Part shown: in pieces, positions 11,250-22,276 of the stretch
How positions within the stretch are numbered: position 1 is the first letter of the stretch
Layout: every line of letters starts with the position of its first letter
NCBI GenBank assembly: GCA_025677835.1
Contig: JAIXMR010000041.1
Location: forward strand, 1-57,500
DNA: 57,500 bases
Direction of reading: 5' to 3'
Source of the DNA: Sporodiniella umbellata
Taxonomy: Eukaryota > Mucoromycota > Mucoromycetes > Mucorales > Rhizopodaceae
The notes under the pieces: generated by a model
Databases searched by the model: none
Told to the model about the DNA's origin: nothing
Seen by the model: only the letters and a program-made list of their open reading frames with translations
Translations under genes and position numbers: made by a program

Positions 11250-12462
11250 TTACTCCGCAGAACGTCTTTTGAACGGTAAACGCTTCCTGTCTTTTGTGGC
11301 ATTTCTTTTGCGACGTTTCTCTAAGACACGGTCTACAGCCTTGTCCCCCATCTTTTGATATCTATCCATCAATTCGAGTTTGCGCTTTTCAGCTATCGTT
11401 AAAAAAAATTATTCAAAAAATAAGAAAAAAAAAACAGGAGGTTAGTACAAGTCGACTGCTATTAATATATGCTTTACACTTTTTCAAGAAAAAAGGTTTT
11501 TTTCCTTGTTTCACCAGTTCTGATTCTTGTTTTTTCCTTTCACGTATCAGGCTTTGTTTTCTCTTCTTATCTTCATCTGTCTTTTCCGCGGATGTCTAAC
11601 CAATGCATAATTTAATAACTTAAATGAAATAATTATGATCAACACAGTAGTTGTTTTACCATTTTTATCAGCATTGCTTTCAAGTTTTCTTGCGTTTCAG
11701 CGTCTCTCTCTTTCTTTATACGCTTTTTGAGCATTTCCATTTCAGATTTATTGTATTCTTTTAGAAAACCGTAAGATTTTTCATACAGGTCTTGATTGAA
11801 GTTTCCAGAAAGTTTGTCGAATCTTGGGTCTCTTCGTTTCTACTCGCAAAAATTAAACCAAGGTACATAGTTGTTTTTTAGTACCTCTGATTGTAGTGAC
11901 ACAACAGTTCTAAGTCGGCCAACTGCTTTTTTAGAAGACATTTCCATTGGTCTAAAGTACAATAAGTGCTCTTTTTCCAAAGAGAAGTTTTTGATTTTTC
12001 TTCTACCTATGCTTGTTTTCTCTTTTCATATCTTCTTTGGATAGCTTTGATTTGTTTTTCAACTTTATTTTCCCAGCTGCACTTTGAACGTCTTTCAAAA
12101 TCTGATCTTTGGATAACTTTTTTTTTTTCCCTTGATCATTTGATTCCAACTTTCCGTTGATTTCCGCAAGTTGTTCAAAAGAAACATGTGCGAGATCTAT
12201 TATTATTAATTAAGCAAATTCTCTTGGGTTTAGTTGTAGCTTCAAGGCAAATTTACGTCTTTTAGCTTTTGCTAATCGCTCAGACATCTCTTCCTCATGT
12301 TCGCTGTCTTTTTCTTGCTACAGGAGAAGAGGTATTAGAACAAACGAAATTGTTTCGTCTTTCTTTTACGCTATCGTGTTCGCTTTCACTAAACTCCTGC
12401 TGGCTCTCTTCACTGCTCATGAATTCTTGTTCAGAGTCATTACTGGCAAACTTTTTTGACAT
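11250..12462 (-). CDS. RRP36: rRNA-processing protein Rrp36
   Basis: Seven short exons keep phase: 12462-12370, 12317-12257, 12196-12007, 11951-11885, 11839-11660, 11595-11478 and 11392-11250 (283 residues). The N-terminus is acidic and Ser-rich. The diagnostic parts are HVSFEQLAEINGKL, PMEMSSKKAVGRLR, RRDPRFDKLSGNF, then a long Lys/Arg/Glu helix, and the C-terminal signature VLEKRRKRNATKDRKRLP. Rrp36 is a nucleolar 90S pre-ribosome (SSU processome) component needed for early cleavages of the 18S precursor. The length is close to that of yeast Rrp36. It lies head-to-tail between the chitinase and the MUN-domain gene. A CCAAT box on the plus strand lies near 12569, about 105 bases upstream of the ATG. 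Confidence 0.93.
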
Positions 12463-12959
12463 TTCTATACTTAAAAAAGGGCACAAACAATTCAAACCAA
12501 AAGCCACATTAGCCAACAGAAAATCAGTATGCGTTTCCAAGGCAATTTTAAACTCTGTTTTCCGTTGTCCAATGAAAATTTATATTTTTGGCTGTTATTG
12601 GTACACATTATACGAAAAATGGTGTTCCTAGCTGCTATGGTCAAGCACTACTCACCTTAAAGTCTCAAAAGACATAGTTTACTTGCAACATTTAGTTTTT
12701 GACAACCGTGCTAAGAAAAAACAGAAAGCCGGCGTTTTTTTTATCTAAAACTGTTAAGCATTTTCAACTCCTGTCCAGACTGTTTGCCAGATATGGGACT
12801 GCTTGAGTTGAATTTGCAACAGCATTATAAGTATATTTGGTTATGTGTATGCACGTTACAATTCGATTAAAGCTATTATTTCAAAAGGTTTTTTGATTAT
12901 TGATTTTTATTTAATACAGTGTAGTATTGAGCTTGTAAAAATACATAAAAGCATAGATT
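12463..12959. other. intergenic between MUN-C2 gene and RRP36
   Basis: It contains the RRP36 promoter side and the 3' end of the next gene. Nothing else was recognised. Confidence 0.6.
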
Positions 12960-13820
12960 CTAGCGAATAAATAAAGAGTTGTTTTCTTGACAAAACAAGT
13001 TTTTCCTTTTTTCTTCGAGCTCGGATTGCAAGAAAAGTATGATTTCTTTGTCTTGCCGCATTCTCAAAAGTCGAAGGATAAATTGGATAGGCAATTTTCC
13101 AGAATTTGCGTCCTCTTTTATAGTTTTGCTCTTTTTATCAGTATACAAACAGAAATCTGACAATTTTTGGATTTTGGAGGTGGTTTGAGTATTTGAACAC
13201 AGGCCAGTTTTTTGAGTCTTTTGATACAGAGAAATTAGATGCTCAGTGCTTGAATGATAGGCTGAGTGTAAGGATTGGAGAGAATGGTATTCGTTACATT
13301 CGAGACTTTCTAAGGGAATAGCGTCTCCGTCTTCTCCACCGTTAAACAGTATTTTTAAAAGCTATTTAAGAATTGTTATTCGAAACCGTTTTTTTCTGGT
13401 TGCGCAAAAACTTGCCTCTATCCATTTGAACACTACATCCAGCTCAAAAGTATTTAGGGGTACCATGTTGGATATGTATTTTGACAAAGGGGGTAGCAGA
13501 AAATTTTCCATTATTAACAGTATCCGTTTCCATACATACATAACTATTGAATTCATCACAGGCTTAGGCAGGTTTGTACATAAGATATTAAAGTTTTCTT
13601 CCAAGAAACTAATCAGAGGATATATAGCTTCTTCACACTTCTCAATAGTAGAGTATTTTCTATTACTTGTAGCTGTTATACCAAATGAGTGAAATAAGTG
13701 ATTATTTCTACATAGTACTTTTGCGATATTTGAGCGGGACAAGTAATGAGTAATACATGGCATAAGCTATAATGAAGCAAGAAATTATCAGTTTAGTGTC
13801 CTTTTTTTTTTTTTTACTGA

Positions 13821-13858
<38 letters not shown>

Positions 13859-16800
13859 TCTGTATACACACCTTATCTAAAGAGCTACTCACAAGATCGC
13901 TATATATTCTTTGTAAAGAGCTTGTTGTCTTTTTGAACCAAAACTCAATATTATCTTCTTCTCCCAGTAAGCAAATTCTGAGCGTAATTGTACCATGAGG
14001 GTACAGTGGTAGCTGAATTTCATGGACTAGACAGTCATCAAATAGGTCTTGCGAAAGCTTAAACCAGACGCTACCATACTCTTCGTCAACACCCATTGAG
14101 TCTTCACTATATACTATAGCCAATGCATCCAAGAACCTATCTTGTGTTTTAATACTAACCTCATCATTCCATCGAGGATTAAGAGATTGGGAAACAGTCT
14201 TGGTTTTGAAGTGTTCTTTGCCATTGATTTCCAGGACAACGTAATGATTACTCGTTTTATTGTTGCTTAAGGGATGCAAATCGTTGGAGCATACTAATTC
14301 AACAGAATAAAAGAGATCTGACACCTGATGATTCTTCTTTTTGGTGGGTAAACTAGCTTTCATATGTTCTCCTAGCTTGTCGCCTTTTATGGAATTATAG
14401 AGCTTTTCTAGTTTACAACGGAAACGTACTATGCTGTTTAGTTTAATACATATCTAGACGCTTAAATTAGCAAAAAAAAATTTCAGCTTCTTTATCTCAA
14501 GTTACCTCTGGTTGTATATTTATGTCTGTTTTTTCTTCCCTTTCTGATCTTTTATTGCCTATCATTTGTAGTTTTGATAGATCGAAAAAAGAGCTTATAT
14601 GAGTTTCTTGATTTTTCAAGTTATATAAGGTCGCATCTTTTATATTCTCTTCAATAAACTCCTTTATATATCCGCAGTAGTTTTCTATAGTTTCACATGC
14701 TGCTTTTAGTAAACGGGTCTGAAATAAACAGTAATGATCGTAATTTGGCCAGTGTAAATTGACCAAGAACTGGGTAGATTGTTCAAGTATAGAAAAGACT
14801 TCAGTAAGTGTACAGTAGTCGATTGTCTGATGCCCATAAACTACGGATGTCTCAAAATCAGCCTTATTTTGCATAGAGTTACTAGACTGATGAAGCCAGC
14901 GCTTGATATGAGGCATAAACCAGGATTCAATTTTCAAAGTGTTTTTGCTTTCTGGAGTGCTATATGTATGATAGAGTTTGTTTAAACTGGAGACAGCATA
15001 ATAAAGGTCGAGCACAGCATCCAAAGAGCACTCTTGTGTGCTATAAAAAAGAGACCAATTTTCCATTTCGAGAGCAAGATAAGGAAGCTTAGCACTCATA
15101 ATGACACTCATTACTGAGAGTGTACTTAGGATACACAGCTTATTCATTCCTCGGTTGATTAACAAATCAAACTCAGAGCACAATGAGTTGACCATGACAA
15201 TCAGATTAGAAAGGTCACTTTTTTCTTCTTTACACGTTTGTTCTATATATTGCCACCGCTTCACAGCTGCACTCTGTTATGTTTTAACAAAAAAATTGGA
15301 ATACAGTTAGTTCCAAATAAAAAACGAAAAAAGAACACGATTACTAGGTTAGTTTTTGTGTCTTACTTTTATAGCCTCCTCTAGTTGTAAAACGTCCTTG
15401 GACAATTCTAAAGGTACCCCCAACTGCATACATATTTTGCTTAATTTTTCTAAAAGTTCTATTACTTCTTCTACTGTGGATAAGTACCTAAACCGAAGAG
15501 TATTAAGATATAGTCAATCTATATGTTTTTAAAGTTACACTATATTCCAATACTCGGATAATTTACTAGCCAACACATGTAAGAGAGCATTGTTTAACCC
15601 TATTAAAACACGTTTCAAAAAACTAAACTGCATGCACCGAACAAAGAGTTAAAATGATAAGAGCTAAAAAAAAAAACTTTGTATGACATAGCTTACATCT
15701 GTTTCTTCCCAGTTGTTTAAAGAGTGCTCTTCCAGCACTTTTTCTAAAAGCTCGATAGTTTTTTGAGTCTCTTCTATATGTATCTTGTTCAAACTTAAAA
15801 CCGATTTGACAGAACTCAAGCGCATTGTCACATAAAAAGGCCATGATAGTCTCCAAGTCTCCCAACACTCATTCAACAATTCTTCAGATTCTAAAGATAG
15901 CAAGTGACTAGGCCGCAGCTTCATATAGCTATTATAGTCTACACAGATGTTCATTAGGTATCGAAAGTAGGTTTTCGGATCTGGAGGAATAAAAAGGAAT
16001 GAGTCTTTTGTGATAGACAAAATAGACTACAAAGAAAAACAATCAATCAACAATATGCTTTTTTCAAAACACTTACTGAAACGGAAGAGATAGAGCTTGA
16101 TCTGGCTCTTTTGAACACGTCTATTTTTCCAAAAAGATCTTCTTTTTGTAAATTAGCAGAAAGTTTTGGATTTAAAAGAATGATAGAGTTCATTTTTTCT
16201 GTAAGTTGCTTAATCTCTGTTTGTTGCCAGTGTTCATAAGCTTCTTTAGTAAGAAAATGATCACGTTTGTCAAAAAGAGAGTGATGGGAATTGATACTAT
16301 GAATACAGTTCTTAAGATCGTAAAAGAAAGCCTAAAAAAAATCAGTAAAAGCCTAAGGTCCCTTTTTTCTTCTCTCAAGAAAATGGAGCTCTATATGATT
16401 TCCTTTACTGTTTCTGTACATAAGGGTATAAGATCGCTTAGGTTATCTTGATGCTCTCGACTATCTATGTTAAATATTTCTTGCAGATGAACAATTATGG
16501 GGAATTTTTCGAGCGGGCAAGGCGCAGGAGAGAAACTAGTTCTCTTTTGGGATTTCTTTTGTATTTGCTCCAACAGCTCTTGTGTCACTAATGACGGCGA
16601 TTCATTTTGTAATGTTTGGAGTAGAAGGTCCGTAAAAATAGTGCTCTCTGTTGAGCGATTTGCCTGTAAAAATAGGTTGACTATATCGTTCATTGTTTTA
16701 CTTCGATTTTCTTCTAGATCCGTAAGTAATTGTCGTCCTACTGTTCGAGTAGCAGAAATATCATCTAATTCTTGTATCTGATGAGTTAAGCTCTTGATAA

Positions 16801-17032
16801 CGCTGCTTGGTAGTCGATCCCGTTTGATTGCGTCAAATAGATGAGAATAAAATGATGTACGCTTTTTGGTTTTTTTTGACTGTTCAATCCATGCTAAAAT
16901 GGCGCATCTTAAAACGTAGCTATATAGTGTAGTGGGCTTAATAGATCGCTTTGATTCTCTCTTATTGTTTGTTGCGGATCCTCTTTTGATAGACGTACAA
17001 ATAGAATCTGTCGTTGTAGAGTAGCATCTCAT
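12960..17032 (-). CDS. Munc13/Git1-like protein with MUN (MHD1), C2 and MHD2 domains
   Basis: Nine exons keep phase: 17032-16409, 16331-16077, 16026-15697, 15627-15539, 15487-15367, 15273-14506, 14402-13872, 13766-13416 and 13361-12960 (1,156 residues). The N-terminus has the family hallmark TLYSYVLRCAILAW. The helical MUN region fills residues about 200-730. A C2 domain at about 755-880 contains NHYVVLEINGKEHFKTKT and LNPRWNDEV. The C-terminal MHD2-like part ends with FNGGEDGDAIPLESLE. S. pombe Git1 and Ync13 are of this kind and act in cAMP signalling or exocytosis at the plasma membrane. The C2 loops show few Asp residues, so calcium binding is doubtful. The last intron uses a GC donor, and intron 13767-13871 carries an (AT)n repeat. 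Confidence 0.85.
13826..13855. repeat. (AT)n microsatellite in an intron of the MUN-C2 gene
   Basis: About 15 AT units inside the intron 13767-13871, next to a T15 tract that serves as A-run on the transcribed strand. Confidence 0.9.
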
Positions 17033-17081
17033 TTGAATTTTAGAAAAGAGAAAGAGCCAGAAAAAAAAAGCAGAAATAGGT

Positions 17082-17303
17082 TTATTTCTTTATTGTTTTA
17101 AAGACTCTCCCTGAGCTTAAGGGATAATTATCTTGTTTATAAATAGCAGAGAAAACAAAAACAAACCAAAAAAAAAATACTGTATAAAATAGGAATGTAT
17201 ACAGTTTTACGATGATCGCTGTATAAACTTTATCCAAAATAAATGTTGAGGTTGATGAGGAAGACTTGCTAGTATTTGCACATTGTACAGATTCATATGC
17301 CAT
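17082..17303 (-). CDS. possible small single-pass membrane protein
   Basis: A 73-residue open frame with a Ser/Thr-rich N-terminal part (SKSSSSTSTF), then one strongly hydrophobic segment (LYTFLFYTVFFFWFVFVFSA) and a short basic tail. I recognise no family. It lies between the AMN1-like gene and the MUN-C2 gene in the same direction, only 50 bases upstream of the latter's ATG. It may therefore be a real small gene, an upstream ORF, or chance AT-rich reading. Phe runs are cheap in T-rich DNA, which weakens the case. Confidence 0.3.
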   Translation of the reverse strand: MAYESVQCANTSKSSSSTSTFILDKVYTAIIVKLYTFLFYTVFFFWFVFVFSAIYKQDNYPLSSGRVFKTIKK

Positions 17304-17706
17304 CTATCTCAATAAAGCCAAAAGCTTTTGTATTGACTAAGTATGGTACCAACTGTGAAATGTTAATAAAAAAAAATACATTAAGAGAGAATTTTCTCCC
17401 TGCATCTCGGTGAAAAGTTTTTTTTTAAAAAAAAAAACACAAAAACAAAGGGGGAAGAGGAGTGAGAGAGGAGAAGATACGATTCTCCTTTCTTTAACGG
17501 ATTTTTTCTACCAGTAGCGTTTATAGCTTTTGTTGGTACAAAAGCTTATCGCACTGTAAAAAAAAAAAGATTCTAAAAGATACACTAAAAACGGAATCAA
17601 CCTTTATTTTGATAGTGTATATCTTTATAAATAGTGAGAATGGCTCTTCTCTAGATAAGAAAATGCATGTAGAGCAGTACACAAAGAAACTGTTAATCAT
17701 TATTCG
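17304..17706. other. intergenic, AT-rich
   Basis: It contains a T9A10 junction near 17419-17438 and the 3' flank of the AMN1-like gene. No coding signal. Confidence 0.6.
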
Positions 17707-18876
17707 CTACTTGACAGGCGCTTTTATCTGAATTGATTTCCCACGTTGGGCTGCCCATTCTGAACAAGCTTTACTTTGTTGTTCGCATAAAGTGAGTAAA
17801 ACATGTCTTTCTACCATATAGGTAATCGATTCCCAATCGTCAATCCAGTGACATTCTTTCATCTCAAACACAGAAAGGTTAGGACAATAATGAGCATACA
17901 CATGAACGCTTTTATTTGTCAGACGGTAGCAGTCATTAACCGAGATTCTTTCGAGCGCATTACCTCGATATTTGGCCAAAAGCAAGAGACAGTCATCTGT
18001 GATGTCGCAGCCTGCGAGACCCAATACAGAGATTTGGGTATATTTGGCTACCAGTCCTATGGATTGAATCGTGATCTTCTCTCGGTCACGTACCCGGCCA
18101 ACATTTAAATGATGGAGCTCTGGGCAAAGTCTTGCTACAGCTTTGATAGAGAGGTCAGAAATTTTCCCGCAGGCTCTGAGATCCAGATGTTTGAGTTTGG
18201 GACAGTTTCGTGCGGTATCCAACATGGACTCATCCGTCAGATGGCAACATCCAGCCAAGGAAAGATATGTTAGGTTACAGAGATTTTGATTCTGAACCAA
18301 ACACTGAAGCGACTTGTCCAAAAGATTGTCACAGATGTAAAATTCGAGTTTTTCAGCTCGTGTAAGAAACGGTGCAATCTGCTGTAGTGATCGATTGATG
18401 GAGCTTTCTTTGACTTTCCACAGACTGAGGGACCGAATTGCATTTCGATATTGATCGTGGTGGCTATAGATTGAATCTACATGTACACGCTTAGCACAGC
18501 TACCGACATTCTCGAGACTAGTACATGGTGTAGAGTATTTGTTGGAAAAAAGAGTCATCCATTGTGCATACTCTTCCTGCATATGAAACGTCTTTTCAAT
18601 CGGCGCATTAGCCACCACAGAAACGAACTTTTGAAATGCTTCTAACCCAAGAGCGCTTTCTTCAAAGCTGACTGATCTCCACAGACAACGGAAAGCACAA
18701 TCATGCCAAAGCGAATTAACTAAAAGGCACTGATATATGTCTTTCCAAGGTTTTTTTTTGTCTTCTTCTGATGGGGTCAGGTACTGTATTATATTCCCGA
18801 CAATTTCGGGCAATTTCAAAGCAAGGTGTGTCACGATATTTGTTGGAGGTTTAATCGAGTTGTAGCTGGTATACAT
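17707..18876 (-). CDS. F-box/leucine-rich-repeat protein, AMN1-like
   Basis: One exon, 389 residues from MYTSYNSIKPP. The frame stays open to 18978, but the extra residues are a T-rich hydrophobic run and unlikely. An F-box-like segment comes first (LPEIVGNIIQYLTP, then CLLVNSLWHDCAFRCLWRSV). It is followed by AMN1-type Cys-rich leucine-rich repeats: LTYLSLAGCCHLTDESM, LKHLDLRACGKISDLS, ISVLGLAGCDITDD and LERISVNDCYRLTNKS. By family it would be an SCF adaptor or an Amn1-like regulator of mitotic exit. The partner is unknown. The middle (residues about 95-190) matches nothing I know. It is the only long intron-less gene on this side of the window. Confidence 0.8.
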   Translation of the reverse strand: MYTSYNSIKPPTNIVTHLALKLPEIVGNIIQYLTPSEEDKKKPWKDIYQCLLVNSLWHDCAFRCLWRSVSFEESALGLEAFQKFVSVVANAPIEKTFHMQEEYAQWMTLFSNKYSTPCTSLENVGSCAKRVHVDSIYSHHDQYRNAIRSLSLWKVKESSINRSLQQIAPFLTRAEKLEFYICDNLLDKSLQCLVQNQNLCNLTYLSLAGCCHLTDESMLDTARNCPKLKHLDLRACGKISDLSIKAVARLCPELHHLNVGRVRDREKITIQSIGLVAKYTQISVLGLAGCDITDDCLLLLAKYRGNALERISVNDCYRLTNKSVHVYAHYCPNLSVFEMKECHWIDDWESITYMVERHVLLTLCEQQSKACSEWAAQRGKSIQIKAPVK

Positions 18877-19040
18877 TGACGCGATGATTATTTGAAGGAG
18901 AGAAAAAGCGAAAAGAAGAAGAAGAAAAAAAAAAGAAAGATACGGAAATATAATATTATTGGAAAATATTAAGAACAATACTGATCATAATAATGGCACC
19001 AAAAAAATTTATTTTCCTATACAAAAATAAGCAGTGGATT

Positions 19041-21230
19041 TTATGATAGTCTATATAGCTGGCGTTCCTCAAATCGAATGGGTACAATCATCAAGTCTCT
19101 AATTCCCTGTATCTGTTCTTTGCTTAGTTTGCATTCGTTTTCAACATATCCTTCAATAGATCCGTATTTATCTTTCACAAGGCGAATGGTTTCTTTCATG
19201 GCAAAGCAGCTTTTTTTTTAAAAAAAAAAAAAAAAAGAAATCAGACATAATTTAGTGACACATATATTTAAAACTTACGGTGCAGACATCACCATAAGCA
19301 CATCGTTCATTTGAACACCTAGCATCTTGGCTTTTTTCTCTAATTCTTCATTGGGCTCTATGTAATATGATTGAGTAAATGCCTCCCAAAACAAGAATCT
19401 TACCCCAATATCCAAGGTTACTGAGAGCGTATTCATTAGCAATAATTTCTTCATCTACACCGCATAACCCTAAAAGAAGCATTCCAAAAATCCCTGTACG
19501 GTCCTTCCCAGCTGTACAGTGTACAATAATAGACTTTGTGGAGCTTATAGAATGATTATCTAGTAGATGCAAAAACACTTTTCGATATTGTTCTGCGCCT
19601 TTCTCCATAATGACGGCATAGACCTTAGGGAATCCTTTTGGTCCTTCAAAATAACCTTTCCAGCGCGAGGCCATTGCCTCTGGAGAATAGTCTGCTTTGG
19701 TAAACATGGCTGAAGGGTAGTGAGTTAATCCTTTTACGGGCCTTTTTAGCGAAATATTAGTGTGAGCAATAACTAAAATCGTATTATTTGACATACGGCA
19801 TTTGACCCTGTCTCTCTATTTCAGGATCGGAACGAAAGTCAAAGGCTGCAATCACATTTAATCGCTCCAAAACTCGTATTCCCTTGGTTGTTAGATTAAC
19901 TAAACTAGACCGGAAAAGCTAATAAGTAATAGTTGTCTTTAAATTTCCCCTTGAAAAAATTCGCTTCGTTTTGTATGTATGTATGTATGTGTGTATATAT
20001 GCGTGAGTACCTACTGTCCACATCTAAACACAATTCTTTCTCTAATGTAACCGCTTCCGTCCTTAAGTGGCCAACCACCAATATCTCTAAAATTTTTGAC
20101 ACCTTCTACATCAATCCAGCGGGGAATTACCAAGCCCACATGCTGGCCCATAGACTGCGCTTTTCTGTAGGCATTTTTTTCATGTTTTTTAAAATGATCA
20201 ATGATGACCTCAGTTAATTCTTGTTCATGACCTTCAAAGTCGTGAGTCATATTGGGTAGCATCATCAGCGTGTGGTTGGAAATCTTATTAGCGTACATGG
20301 CTGCATGGTAAACAGGCACAATCTGTATTTGATTCCGTCAACATCAAATTATCAAACATATTTTACCTTATCCTCAATTGCATGGATGGTCAAAACGCAT
20401 GTTGTTTTGGGCATTTTTATCACTAACAGTATATCAGTCATTCGTATCTGTCTCTTGTATTTATACCATGCGAGTTATCCCATGCTGTATATATGTCTAG
20501 TGCTTTTTGGGAAGTTTGGATGGATTGGAGCTCCTCTTTCTGGTAGACTTTCCAAGAAAATGACCCCTGAAAAAGATGATGAGACTATATAAAAACAATC
20601 TCACCTTTTTACCTTATTTTTTAAATCTTCTTTCATTTCGTTTGATATCAAACATTCATCTTTAGTATAGAAAGGTGTCGATATGTTGACATAGTGTTCT
20701 AAAGGCCTATCACATGTTGTAGCGTATTTCAACCCACTCAAAGACCCTAAAATGATGCTTAGTAACACAAAAAAAAAGAAAGGTGTTTTCCTTTCTATTT
20801 ACCGCGATTGAAACCAATAATGGCATAAATCGTATAGCCAAGAGATTCAAAATGGCGAGCTACGTGATGAATGTCCTCTGTGTCTTCCTAGTCAAAAAGT
20901 GAATAAAAAGTTTTGTTTTTTTTTTAAAAAAAAAAAAAATAAAAGCTTTACTGCTATGTGGTCCAGTCCAGGGTTTCCACTGCTATCTCCATTACCGTGA
21001 AAATCAAAACGAAAACTAGAATATGGCAGCTGTTTTGCCAATGTTTTTTGATATAGCGCATTCTTATGCCCTTTACATTTTATATAAGAAATGTCATTAC
21101 GTTACTCCGAATCTGTTTTCCCACCCTGCTCTCCATGGACTATCAACACAAGTCTTTTATCTTCTTCGGATTTAGTTTCCAAAATGCCAACAAGTTTTTG
21201 CTGGTCTTTCTGAATATTGATACGTGACAT
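19041..21230 (-). CDS. alpha/beta-hydrolase-like domain fused to a tyrosine phosphatase (Y_phosphatase3 type)
   Basis: Eleven exons keep one frame (538 residues): 21230-21125, 21070-20952, 20887-20803, 20746-20613, 20566-20467, 20422-20367, 20322-20014, 19918-19797, 19741-19404, 19357-19279 and 19209-19041. Residues about 25-240 look like an alpha/beta hydrolase (VHGEQGHKN, FRFDFHGNGDSSG, IEDKIVPVYHAA, THDFEGH). The nucleophile elbow reads GFNRG, with Asn102 where Ser is expected. From about residue 270 comes a phosphatase: GVKNFRDIGGWPL, LFRSSLV, AFDFRSDPE and the P-loop HCTAGKDRTG (Cys419, Arg425). The phosphatase looks active and the hydrolase half looks dead. The junction 20014/19918 lacks a GT donor. 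The gene is divergent from TRM11. Confidence 0.8.
19973..19990. repeat. (GTAT)n microsatellite in a phosphatase-gene intron
   Basis: About four and a half GTAT units, followed by GT/AT dinucleotides, inside the atypical intron 19919-20013. Confidence 0.8.
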
Positions 21231-22276
21231 TCTGTTCAAATAACCGAAACAAAAACAATTTTTAAATAAATAAAAATGATGAAATACATTCTAACTGTTA
21301 ATAAAGTTACACTCAAAACGATCATTACACCAAATATAGGTCACATGCTGCTAAAAACTAAGTATACGGGCGATAGCTATCAAGGTAGGGGCTTTGTTAG
21401 AAAAACCACGTTTTTATGTTTAGATTACAATGTATATATGACTACAGTCAATGTCTGGCTTTCATGAAATAATTTCAGTTTTCGTTTTTTACCATATTCT
21501 ATGCCATAAATTTCAGTAGTCTTCTATAGGTCGTAGGGCTGTTTATTTTTTCAAAACACACCGGACCTTTGTACTAGGATATGCAACTTCAAACCACGTC
21601 ACCTGTTTTATTTTTGTTGGTATGATTATCGGGAAGGGGAAAAGAAAAGACGTACAGATCAGACCATCAAACCAAGGATATTGAATTGGTAGAGCATGTA
21701 TATTTAAAAACCCTGAAAGAGAGAACTACACGTCTGGCCAAGATTGTTTATGTCAAATAGTGAAGTAAATTCAGCAATAAGAAATTGGTATAAAACGCCA
21801 TTGTGAAGCTATGTCAAATTTGAATTTAGCCAAGAAGCTATCGAGTACCTTACTTATGAAAAGTTTAGTGTTTAAAGTCTTAAGAGCAAAGCCTAAAGAT
21901 TTGTATTTGTAAAAGGCTAGTACAGTTTTAGCACTCTATAAAATAAGAAAAATGCTTTGTATCCGTGTTTCCATAGAATGAAGCAACTTAACTACCCAAG
22001 ACAGCGTTTTACGTTTAGGAAAAAAAATACGGGGGGTTTTTTTTTTTCTAATATCTGAATATATATTTATTGATCGCTCATCAATAATTTTTGATACCAA
22101 AAATACCACTGGTACCCTTTTGTTTTAGCAAAAACGGTAGATAAAGTGAAGAAACCAAAGTCTGGACAAACCTGTCCTTGCCTAAAAGTGACGGTTTTTT
22201 TTTTTCGAAAAAAAAAAAAAAAAAAAAAAATATACACCTACTTGAGTTTGGATAAACACTGCCTTTGTCAATCACC
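21231..22276. other. divergent promoter region between the phosphatase gene and TRM11
   Basis: About 1 kb with both genes transcribed outward. AT-rich, with no convincing ORF, tRNA or strong motif. A T11-CG-A20-type palindromic tract lies at about 22197-22230, some 50 bases before the TRM11 ATG. Confidence 0.6.

Noticed and set aside
18877..18978. N-terminal extension of the AMN1-like protein to an upstream ATG
   Set aside because: It would be a run of Phe/Leu coded by T-rich leader sequence. The next ATG begins a normal F-box N-terminus.
21680..21720. TTGGTAGAGCAT, like a tRNA A-box
   Set aside because: No B-box and no cloverleaf stems can be formed around it.
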